Source: Candidatus Latescibacterota bacterium (GTDB lineage: Bacteria > Latescibacterota > 4484-107 > B68-G9). Taken from it: a stretch of DNA of 12,436 nucleotides. Of the stretch, positions 6,098-12,436 are shown in pieces. The stretch spans positions 1-12,436 of the forward strand of contig DTXA01000325.1 of the NCBI GenBank assembly GCA_012962735.1, in the 5' to 3' direction. The notes under the pieces are model-generated. The model was not told the origin of the DNA, did not search any database, and worked only from the letters and a program-made list of their open reading frames with translations. How positions within the stretch are numbered: the first letter of the stretch is position 1; every line of letters starts with the position of its first letter. The position numbers were made by a program, and so were the translations under genes.

Positions 6098-7900
6098 ATG
6101 GAGGTCGTCGAATTCTCCTGTTCAGTACTGGTGATAGGCGCAGGGGGGGCGGGCTTAAGGGCAGCTCTGGCCGCCGCGAAGGAGCTGGGCGATCCCAGAG
6201 AGGTTCTGGTTCTCACGAAGGGGGAGCTGGGAAGAAGCGGTGTTACGGCACTCTCCTGCTCCGACCGCATGGCCTTCCACGCCACCCTCCTCCACACAGA
6301 ACCGGGCGGGCCGGATGCCTGGAAGTATCATGCGGAGGACATATACATGGGCGGCGGTGAGGTCTCGGACGCGGACCTCGCAGAGACCCTGGCCAGAAGG
6401 TCCGCCGAGGCCTTCTACTACTTAGAATCCCTGGGCGTGCCCTTTGTCCGAAGGCCCAACGGCCTGCCTGACCAATTCGTGACCGATGGGTCTCTATACG
6501 CGAGGGCCTGTTACACAGGTCCATATACCGCCAACCACATAGAAGAGGCCCTGGTCGGGGAGGTCAGGCGCCTGGGCGTCCCGGTGAGAGAGCACACGGC
6601 TGTCGTAGAACTGCTCAAGGGAAAGGACGGGGTGGTGGGAGCCGTAGGGGTGGACGAAGAGACGGGCGAAAACCTGGTCTTCTGGGCAGGGGCCGTGGTC
6701 CTGGCCACAGGAGGTGGTGGGGAGCTCTTCCGCTTGAGCGCATATCCTCCCGAGATGACAGGAAGTGGGTACGCCGTAGCCTACAGGGTCGGAGCCGAGC
6801 TTGTGAACATGGAGTTCCTCCAGATCGGCCTGTGCTCTGTGGCCACCAAGCTGGCCTGTTCCGGAAGCCTGTTGAGGGCACTCCCCAGGGTGGTGAACGA
6901 GAAGGGGGAGGAGTTCCTGTATCGATATCTCTCCGATCTATCCCCCGAGGAAGTCCTCGGTATGCTCTTCTGCAAGGGGGCGAGCTGGCCGGCCATGTAC
7001 GAAGAACCCACAAGTCGCATAGACATAGCGGCCGAGAGGGAGCTGGACGGGGGGTGGAGGGTCTTCTTAGATTACTCCCGGAACCCCGAGGCCCTCGACT
7101 GGGCCCGCATGGACCCCGAGATCGTAAATTGGTACAAGTCCAAGGGTGTGGACCTTTCGGACCCCGAACCGGCCGGAAGCCCCTTAGCCCGCCTTCTGCG
7201 CATCAACCCACAATCCGTGGAGTGGCTCAGAGAGCGGAGCGTGGACCTCCGACGGGACCTGTTGGAGATAGCCCCGGCGGTACAGCACTTCCAGGGCGGG
7301 GTTAAGATAGGCCCGGACGCCCGAACCTCCCTTCCAGGCCTATACGCCGCGGGTGAGGCCGCAGGCGGTCAGCACGGGGCCAAACGTCCGGGTGGGAACT
7401 CCCTTTTAGACGGCCAAATCTTCGGGAGGATAGCCGGGGAGGAGGCCGCAAGACGGGCCAGAAAGGTCGGCACGTCAGCCTTAGAGGAGCTTAAGGCCCT
7501 GAAGGGGAACGGAAGGCCCGCCTCTGAGGTCAGGGAGGAACTTAAGGCGATAATGTCTAAGTACGCCGGGGTGGTGCGTACCGAAGAGGGGCTTGCCGAG
7601 GGAATTGAGCTCATCCTGAAGTTGAAAGAGGAAGGAGTGGCCGTGGACGACCAGGGGCCGGCGTTCGCGGCCGAGACCCTCGGGATGATAGATGTCGGGG
7701 AGATGATCTTAAGGGCGGCCCGGATGCGGCGGGAGAGCAGGGGATGCCATCTGTTCTTCCGGAGCCCGGGCGACCCACTGCCGCTGCCTCGGGACGACAT
7801 GAACTGGCGCAGGTACATAGTGATCTCCCTAAGGGAGGGAGAGATGCATCTGGAGGCCCAGGAGCCGGTAAGGCAGGGATGGATAAAACGGCCGCTTTGA
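6098..7900 (+). CDS. FAD-dependent flavoprotein of the fumarate reductase/L-aspartate oxidase superfamily
   Basis: 600 aa flavoprotein. The N-terminal dinucleotide fold VLVIGAGGAGLRAA (about residues 10-23) binds the FAD ADP moiety; LATGGGG (202-208) and LPGLYAAGEAAGGQHGAKRP with GGNSLLDGQIFGRIAG (about 412-447) are the family's second and third FAD segments. A helical C-terminal domain ends with ESRGCH (about 546-551) and RDDMNWRRYIV, as in succinate dehydrogenase/fumarate reductase and aspartate oxidase flavoproteins. The usual substrate motif FxQFHPT is replaced by FLQIGLC (240-246), so dicarboxylate specificity is doubtful. No Fe-S or membrane subunit gene is adjacent. The ATG at 6098 is preferred because GAGG lies 6 bases upstream; the in-frame ATG at 6071 adds nine residues but has a worse site. 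The DinG-like gene follows after 24 bp. The superfamily is certain and the reaction unknown. Confidence 0.9.
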   Translation: MEVVEFSCSVLVIGAGGAGLRAALAAAKELGDPREVLVLTKGELGRSGVTALSCSDRMAFHATLLHTEPGGPDAWKYHAEDIYMGGGEVSDADLAETLARRSAEAFYYLESLGVPFVRRPNGLPDQFVTDGSLYARACYTGPYTANHIEEALVGEVRRLGVPVREHTAVVELLKGKDGVVGAVGVDEETGENLVFWAGAVVLATGGGGELFRLSAYPPEMTGSGYAVAYRVGAELVNMEFLQIGLCSVATKLACSGSLLRALPRVVNEKGEEFLYRYLSDLSPEEVLGMLFCKGASWPAMYEEPTSRIDIAAERELDGGWRVFLDYSRNPEALDWARMDPEIVNWYKSKGVDLSDPEPAGSPLARLLRINPQSVEWLRERSVDLRRDLLEIAPAVQHFQGGVKIGPDARTSLPGLYAAGEAAGGQHGAKRPGGNSLLDGQIFGRIAGEEAARRARKVGTSALEELKALKGNGRPASEVREELKAIMSKYAGVVRTEEGLAEGIELILKLKEEGVAVDDQGPAFAAETLGMIDVGEMILRAARMRRESRGCHLFFRSPGDPLPLPRDDMNWRRYIVISLREGEMHLEAQEPVRQGWIKRPL

Positions 7901-7924
7901 AGTGGAGAATTTTTTGGGGCGCGG

Positions 7925-10621
7925 ATGAGGCCTTTCGTAAGCCTACATATCTCAGAGGATAAGATCGGAGCTGTGCGGGTGGAAGGGAAAGAGGTGCGGG
8001 ACGGGTTTGAAAGCCCTTTAGGGGACGGGCTGCCCTCCCTGGAGGCCTTCGTGGGCGGGGGCCCAGTTGTGGTGTATAACCGGGAGGTTATGGAGACCAT
8101 GAGGGCCCGGATGGGGCGGATCGAGGCCTGGAGGGGTCCGGTATGGGAGGTAGAGGCGCTGGCCCGGATCGTCCGCTGGGATTTTGGGGACTACCGGCTT
8201 CCAACCCTGCTTCGTGCCTTCGGGGTGGATACCTCCGGCGGAGCCCTGTCGGAAGCCGAGGGTGTAGCCCGGGCGTTCCTCGGGTTTTTGGGGGAGCTTT
8301 CCGACAAGGACCCGAAGGTGCTCGAGCGCCTGGCCTACGCCTCCCGAGGCACTGCCTTAGAAGGAGCCTTTATGGAAGCCCTTCGGGCTGCCACGGGAAC
8401 CCTCTCCCGCCCCATAGGGGGACTGGAGCGTGGGTTCCCCGAGCCCCTCTCCCCCCGGGACCCCCCTGAAGAGATCCCCGAGGAGGCCGTGGCCGAAGTA
8501 TTAGACGAAGGAGGACTTTGCGCCGTGCATCTCCCAGGGTACGAACACCGTCCCCAGCAGGTAGAGATGGCCCGGGCGGCCTGCCGGGCATTCAACAGAG
8601 GGGAGATATTGTTGGCCGAAGCCGGCACCGGGACGGGCAAGTCCCTGGCCTACCTCGTGCCGGCCGTCCTATGGGGTGTGGCCAACCGGGACCGCACCGT
8701 CGTCTCCACCCACACCAAGAACCTCCAGGACCAGCTCTTCCTCAAGGACCTCCCCTTCCTGCGGGAGGCCCTCAATGTCACCTTCCAGGCCGCCCTCGTG
8801 AAGGGGCGGGGGAACTATCTGTGCAGAAGGCGCTGGGAGCGGCTCTTCCGGGACGGAATATCTGGCCTAAGCAGGTTCGAGAGGAACCTCTTGCTGTACC
8901 TGATCGTCTGGGCCGAGGAGACTGGAACCGGGGACATAGAGGAACACACGGGTTTCCCTTCCAAAGGTGGAGGACTCTGGGGCAAGGTATGCTCTGAGGC
9001 CGGCTCCTGCCTGGGCAGCAGATGTCCGTTCTACGACGCCTGCTTCCTCATGCGAGCCAGGAGGACGGCCCTTGCATCGCACATAGTGGTGGTCAACCAC
9101 TCCTTGGTTTTCTCCGACCTCGCCGCCGAACACAAGGTCTTAGGGGAGTATAGGAACATCGTGTTCGACGAGGCCCACACCCTGGAAAGGGTGGCAGCCC
9201 AGGACTTGGGGAGGGAGCTTTCGCCCTGGCGCCTACGCTCGGCCTTATCCAGGCTATACGAGATGGGGGATGCCGAGTCCGGCATCCTGGCGGTCCTAGG
9301 AGCTCAGGTAGAGGCCTCTGGAGTTCCAGGCAGGGTGGCGTTTCTGGGAAAGATATGGGACCTGACCGATCGCTGCCGAAAGGTTCGGAAGATTGGGGAT
9401 ACTTTCTTCGGGGAAGTGGCCCGCCGCATCCGAGGCGTCAGTCCTTACGGCGCCAAAGTGCGCATCCGGGACCGGAACTTCTTCGAGGGGGCTCTGGAGT
9501 CCTTGGAGGGACTGCTCGGAGGACTGGACGCCCTTGCAGAGGGACTGGGCACCCTGGGGGAGTGGCTTGGGGAGGCAGGGGAGGAGGTCCCGGAGGCCGA
9601 GGAGTGGGCCGCCGAACTGGAAGGAGCCGTGGAGGCTGTGGAGGATGTGGCGGAGGACCTGAGATTCCTCACAGATGTATCCCAGGAGGATTTCGTGTAC
9701 TGGGCCGAATTGCCTCCGGGCGAGGACAGGACCGACGTTCGGCTGTGCGCCGTCCCCCTGGACGTGGCCCCGTTTCTCGAGGAGTTCTACGGGAAGATGC
9801 ACACGGTCCTGCTCACATCGGCCACCCTGACTGTGAAAGGAGACTTCGAGTATATAAAGGGACGGCTCGGCCTCGCCCAGGCCGAGCGGGTCCGGACCCT
9901 TCGGGTGGGCTCCCCGTTCGACTACGAAAGACAGGTGTTGGTGTGCGTGCCCACCTTCCTGCCGTCCCCTAAGGAGGAAGGGTTCGAGGCCGCCGTGGAG
10001 GAGGTCCTTAGGACACTTACGCTTGAGGTGAAGCGGGGGACGCTGGCTTTGTTCACTTCCCACCGTATGCTCCAGGGGGTGCACCGTTCCCTCAGGGACC
10101 ACCTCGGGAGGGAAGGGGTGCTTCTGCTGGCACAGGGGTTGGACGGGCCGAGGTCCCACCTGGCCAGGAGGTTCAGGGAGGAGGTGGGATCGGTGCTATT
10201 GGGCACCGACAGCTTCTGGGAGGGAGTGGACGTGCCCGGCGAAGCTTTAGAGGTGCTCGTGATCGTGCGCCTTCCCTTCGCCGTCCCCACCGAACCACTC
10301 GTGGAGGCCCGGTGCGAAAAGCTCCTCCGGGAAGGAAGGGACCCCTTCCGGGAGTATTCCCTCCCCGAGGCGGTTATCAAGTTCCGCCAGGGCTTCGGCA
10401 GACTCATCCGCCACCGAAGCGACAGGGGTGCGGTAGTGCTCCTGGACGGCCGGGCGATCCGGGCCCGGTACGGGGGAGCCTTTTTGGATTCCCTTCCGGT
10501 GGGGTTCCGGAAGGTCCGCTCCCTGAGGGAGCTGGTGCGGGCCGTGAGGGGGTGGTTCGAGGAGGGGCCGGACGAACGGGGAAGGGCGAAGGCCCTGTGG
10601 GCCCAAGTGGCTTCTGCGTAG
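7925..10621 (+). CDS. dinG: DinG/XPD-family Fe-S ATP-dependent DNA helicase
   Basis: 898 aa superfamily 2, 5'-3'-type helicase acting in DNA repair, on R-loops or at replication blocks. Walker A AEAGTGTGKS is at 231-240; motif Ia VVSTHTKNLQDQL follows. Fe-S ligands Cys300, Cys362, Cys367 and Cys373 have the 5- and 6-residue spacing of E. coli DinG (194/199/205), with an extra Cys356. The DEAH box is VFDEAHTLE (413-421). A Gly/Glu/Leu-rich helical insert at about 520-580 lies where the arch domain is expected. Motifs V/VI are TDSFWEGVDVPG (761-772) and QGFGRLIRH (822-830). Residues 1-125 resemble the DnaQ-like exonuclease of Firmicute-type DinG (DYRLPTLLRAFGV, SEAEGVARAFLGFLGEL) but lack its acidic catalytic residues. 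The start has only a weak upstream GGAG. It is followed after 9 bp by the TIM-barrel gene. Confidence 0.93.
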   Translation: MRPFVSLHISEDKIGAVRVEGKEVRDGFESPLGDGLPSLEAFVGGGPVVVYNREVMETMRARMGRIEAWRGPVWEVEALARIVRWDFGDYRLPTLLRAFGVDTSGGALSEAEGVARAFLGFLGELSDKDPKVLERLAYASRGTALEGAFMEALRAATGTLSRPIGGLERGFPEPLSPRDPPEEIPEEAVAEVLDEGGLCAVHLPGYEHRPQQVEMARAACRAFNRGEILLAEAGTGTGKSLAYLVPAVLWGVANRDRTVVSTHTKNLQDQLFLKDLPFLREALNVTFQAALVKGRGNYLCRRRWERLFRDGISGLSRFERNLLLYLIVWAEETGTGDIEEHTGFPSKGGGLWGKVCSEAGSCLGSRCPFYDACFLMRARRTALASHIVVVNHSLVFSDLAAEHKVLGEYRNIVFDEAHTLERVAAQDLGRELSPWRLRSALSRLYEMGDAESGILAVLGAQVEASGVPGRVAFLGKIWDLTDRCRKVRKIGDTFFGEVARRIRGVSPYGAKVRIRDRNFFEGALESLEGLLGGLDALAEGLGTLGEWLGEAGEEVPEAEEWAAELEGAVEAVEDVAEDLRFLTDVSQEDFVYWAELPPGEDRTDVRLCAVPLDVAPFLEEFYGKMHTVLLTSATLTVKGDFEYIKGRLGLAQAERVRTLRVGSPFDYERQVLVCVPTFLPSPKEEGFEAAVEEVLRTLTLEVKRGTLALFTSHRMLQGVHRSLRDHLGREGVLLLAQGLDGPRSHLARRFREEVGSVLLGTDSFWEGVDVPGEALEVLVIVRLPFAVPTEPLVEARCEKLLREGRDPFREYSLPEAVIKFRQGFGRLIRHRSDRGAVVLLDGRAIRARYGGAFLDSLPVGFRKVRSLRELVRAVRGWFEEGPDERGRAKALWAQVASA

Positions 10622-10630
10622 GAGGGAGAG

Positions 10631-11431
10631 ATGCTTTGGTTTGCTCGGAAGCCGAGGTTGCGCATAAGCTGTCTGCCCCTTGGGCTGTTTCGTGAGCTGT
10701 TCGAGGAACGAAGTATGGGCTTCGAGGACTGGATCAAGGCAGCGTCCAAGCTGAAGCTGGACGGCATAGAGCTCTACCAGCGGTACCTAGAGACCATCCG
10801 GCCCTCCGAACTCTCGCTCTTCTCCGACTTCCTCCGGGTGAAGGGATTGAGGGTTTCTATGGTGATGTTGGAGGTGGACCTGCTGCGCCCGGAAGAAGGG
10901 GAACGCCGGAGGCAGGTGGAGATGGTGGGCCGTGGGGTAGACCTGGCCAGGCTCTTCCGGGCGGACCTCGTCCGAGTCCCGATATCCTGGCCTGGGGGTA
11001 TGATCCCCGGAGAGGTCCTGGAAGCAGCCGGCAAGAGACTCGACAAAGCGTCCCAGTATGCCAAGGCCCGGTACGCCCGGCTGGCCGTGGAGGGCGTCGG
11101 GGGGACCCCCGTAGGGGAGCTGAGGGCTCTCTGGGAGAGGCCCAAGGTATATGTAAGTCTGGACACCGCCCAGGCTATACGCTCCGGCGAGGACCCCCTG
11201 AGGGTACTGCGGGAGACGTGGGACCGGGTGGTCCACGTGCGGCTGAGCGACCTGGACGCCCGGATGGAGCCGGTCCCCTTGGGGGAGGGGGTGGTGGACA
11301 TAGAGGGAATGCTGGCCCTTCTAAAGGCCCGCCGGTACTCGGGCTGGATCTCGGTGGCCCCGGGAGTGGGGGGAGTTGAGGCCATACGGGAGGGCATCTC
11401 CCTCGTCCGTGAGGTTTGGCAGGCCGTGTAA
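10631..11431 (+). CDS. Sugar phosphate isomerase/epimerase-like TIM-barrel protein (xylose isomerase-like)
   Basis: 266 aa, the usual length for AP endonuclease 2/xylose isomerase-like TIM barrels. Strand and ligand motifs can be followed: ISCLPLG (strand 1), LDGIELY (43-49), LVRVPIS (113-119), LAVEGVGG (151-158, Glu154), VYVSLDTAQAI (173-183, Asp178), VVHVRLSD (200-207, His202), VPLGEGVVDIEGML, and YSGWISVAPG (236-245). In canonical members the LDTGHA motif supplies a metal-binding His and the last strand ends in a Glu. Here these positions are Gln181 and Ala243, so the divalent-metal site looks incomplete. The ATG at 10631 has a strong GGAGGGAG ribosome site, 9 bp after the DinG stop; the flavodoxin gene follows after 13 bp. 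No substrate can be assigned, and an endonuclease role like that of AP endonuclease 2 is also possible given the DinG and RuvB neighbours. Confidence 0.82.
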   Translation: MLWFARKPRLRISCLPLGLFRELFEERSMGFEDWIKAASKLKLDGIELYQRYLETIRPSELSLFSDFLRVKGLRVSMVMLEVDLLRPEEGERRRQVEMVGRGVDLARLFRADLVRVPISWPGGMIPGEVLEAAGKRLDKASQYAKARYARLAVEGVGGTPVGELRALWERPKVYVSLDTAQAIRSGEDPLRVLRETWDRVVHVRLSDLDARMEPVPLGEGVVDIEGMLALLKARRYSGWISVAPGVGGVEAIREGISLVREVWQAV

Positions 11432-11444
11432 CAGCGGAGGCGAG

Positions 11445-11933
11445 ATGATCCGGATAGCCATAGTGTACCACTCGGAGACCGGTAACACCCGGCGGATGGC
11501 CGAGCTTGTCCGGGAGGGGTGTCTCAGGATAGAGGGGGTGGAGGCACGGACTATGCCGGTGGAGGAGATAGACCGTGAATACTTAGCCGGCGCTCACGCA
11601 CTGCTGTTGGGGTGCCCCACCTACGAGGGTTCTCCGAGCTGGCAGATGAAGCGGTTCTTAGACACGGTGGAGGTGGACTTAGCCGGAAAGCTCGGAGGGG
11701 TCTTCGTCTCCCAGAACTGGCCAGGAGGGGGAGGGGCGGACTTCGCGGAGGTGGTTTTGATAGCCGGGATGCTGGTGCGGGGAATGCTGATATACTCTGG
11801 GGGCATAACCAAGGGATACCCCTACCTCCACTTCGGGGCGGTCTCCTCCCGAAGTCCCGAGGGGCTGTACGCTGAGCGGTGCGTGAAACTGGGGGAGAAC
11901 ATCTCCTCCAAGGCGAAGGAACTCTTCGGGTAG
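11445..11933 (+). CDS. Flavodoxin-like FMN protein (flavodoxin/WrbA-type)
   Basis: 162 aa cytosolic electron carrier or small FMN oxidoreductase. The N-terminal strand MIRIAIVYHS leads into the phosphate-binding loop SETGNT (residues 10-15). GCPTYEGSPSWQMKRFLD (56-73) is the second FMN loop, with the Gly-x-Pro-Thr-Tyr pattern of flavodoxin and WrbA proteins, and VSQNWPGGGGAD (88-99) is the third loop. No disulfide-rich or membrane region is present. The ATG at 11445 is chosen because GGAGG lies 5 bases upstream; the frame is open further upstream, but that part overlaps the TIM-barrel gene. It could supply electrons to a neighbouring enzyme, or to radical enzyme activation elsewhere, but this is inference. 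Confidence 0.88.
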   Translation: MIRIAIVYHSETGNTRRMAELVREGCLRIEGVEARTMPVEEIDREYLAGAHALLLGCPTYEGSPSWQMKRFLDTVEVDLAGKLGGVFVSQNWPGGGGADFAEVVLIAGMLVRGMLIYSGGITKGYPYLHFGAVSSRSPEGLYAERCVKLGENISSKAKELFG

Positions 11934-11937
11934 GCCT

Positions 11938-12436
11938 ATGGAACGCATCACCAGCCCCAAACCCGTAGGCGATGAGGTCGAATTCGAGCGCTCGCTCCGG
12001 CCGGTCCGCTTCGAGGATTTCCCCGGCCAGGAGGAGTTGAAGGAAAGGCTTCGCATAGCCATAGAGGCGGCCAAACGGAGGGGCGAGGCCCTGGACCATG
12101 TACTGCTGTATGGCCCCCCCGGCTTGGGGAAGACCACCCTGGCCCACATCATCGCAAGGGAACTCGGCTCGGACATCAAGGTCACCTCAGGGCCGGTGTT
12201 GGAGAGGCCCGTGGACCTCGCCGGTGTGCTCACCAACCTCCAGGAGCGGGATGTAATCTTCATAGATGAGGTCCACCGTATGAACAGGACCGTCGAGGAA
12301 TACCTCTACTCCGCCATGGAGGACTACGTCATAGATATCCTCATAGACACCGGTCCGAGCGCCCGCTCGGTCCGCCTCCCTCTCAAGCCCTTCACCCTGG
12401 TGGGCGCCACCACCCGCATCGGGCTGCTAACCGCCC
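11938..12436 (+). CDS. ruvB: Holliday junction branch migration ATPase RuvB, N-terminal part
   Basis: AAA+ motor that, with RuvA, drives branch migration of Holliday junctions in recombinational repair. The window holds 166 codons, about half of a normal RuvB (about 335-345 aa). It starts with the typical SLRPVRFEDFPGQEELKERL (residues 19-38). Walker A is GPPGLGKTT (59-67), followed by the RuvB-typical TSGPVLERPVDLAGVLTNL (83-101). Walker B is VIFIDEVHRMN (106-116). IDTGPSARSVRLPLKPFTLV (136-155) and the sensor 1 region GATTRIG lead to the right edge. It begins 4 bp after the flavodoxin stop with only a weak ribosome site, suggesting coupled translation. No ruvA or ruvC is seen upstream, so the usual ruvAB pairing is broken here. 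Confidence 0.97.
   Translation, partial: MERITSPKPVGDEVEFERSLRPVRFEDFPGQEELKERLRIAIEAAKRRGEALDHVLLYGPPGLGKTTLAHIIARELGSDIKVTSGPVLERPVDLAGVLTNLQERDVIFIDEVHRMNRTVEEYLYSAMEDYVIDILIDTGPSARSVRLPLKPFTLVGATTRIGLLTA

Noticed and set aside
7898..7927. In-frame TGA between the flavoprotein and DinG genes, possible readthrough or selenocysteine fusion
   Set aside because: Both proteins are complete by family length, and I see no selenocysteine element; the shared frame is probably chance.
9296..10767. Long minus-strand frames opposite dinG (10159-9296 and 10767-9922)
   Set aside because: Antisense shadows in GC-rich coding DNA, with no domain or ribosome site support.

Overview
This is a GC-rich bacterial chromosome window (about 60% or more by eye) that is almost entirely coding. 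Arg codons AGG/CGG and Ile codon ATA are frequent, a bias often seen in thermophiles. A glycyl radical enzyme gene implies anaerobic life. I cannot name the organism; a deep-branching or uncultivated anaerobe, possibly thermophilic, is an inference. There are no rRNA or tRNA genes, CRISPR arrays, insertion sequences or phage genes.

The window splits into two divergent blocks around a 45-bp gap at 5215-5259. The minus-strand block, in transcription order, holds a membrane sensor histidine kinase (5214-3898), a 263-bp AT-richer intergenic stretch with a good sigma70-type promoter, a bifunctional nuclease/DUF151 protein with a C-terminal UVR motif (3634-3023), and then a likely metabolic operon. 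That operon has a PfkB-family sugar kinase (2892-1957), an overlapping 66-residue four-cysteine protein (1964-1764), and a glycyl radical enzyme (1669 to beyond the left edge). The radical enzyme is readable in one frame, but about 130 bp near its N-terminus encode the conserved family sequence in another frame, and a family segment seems to be missing there.

The plus-strand block holds a YkgJ-type cysteine-cluster protein (5260-5976), a FAD flavoprotein of the fumarate reductase/aspartate oxidase superfamily (6098-7900), a DinG/XPD-type Fe-S helicase with a decayed exonuclease-like N-terminus (7925-10621), a xylose-isomerase-like TIM-barrel protein (10631-11431), a flavodoxin-like protein (11445-11933), and the start of ruvB (11938 to the right edge). 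The last five genes are separated by only 4-24 bp and look like one transcription unit mixing DNA repair with redox proteins.

The most interesting element is the kinase/small Cys protein/glycyl radical enzyme cluster. Some known glycyl radical enzymes (4-hydroxyphenylacetate decarboxylase, benzylsuccinate synthase) need small Cys-rich Fe-S subunits, and the 66-residue protein could be an analogous, undescribed partner. Other points are the loss of expected catalytic residues in three plus-strand proteins, long G tracts in the ykgJ-like gene, and a kinase promoter that overlaps the start of the divergent gene.
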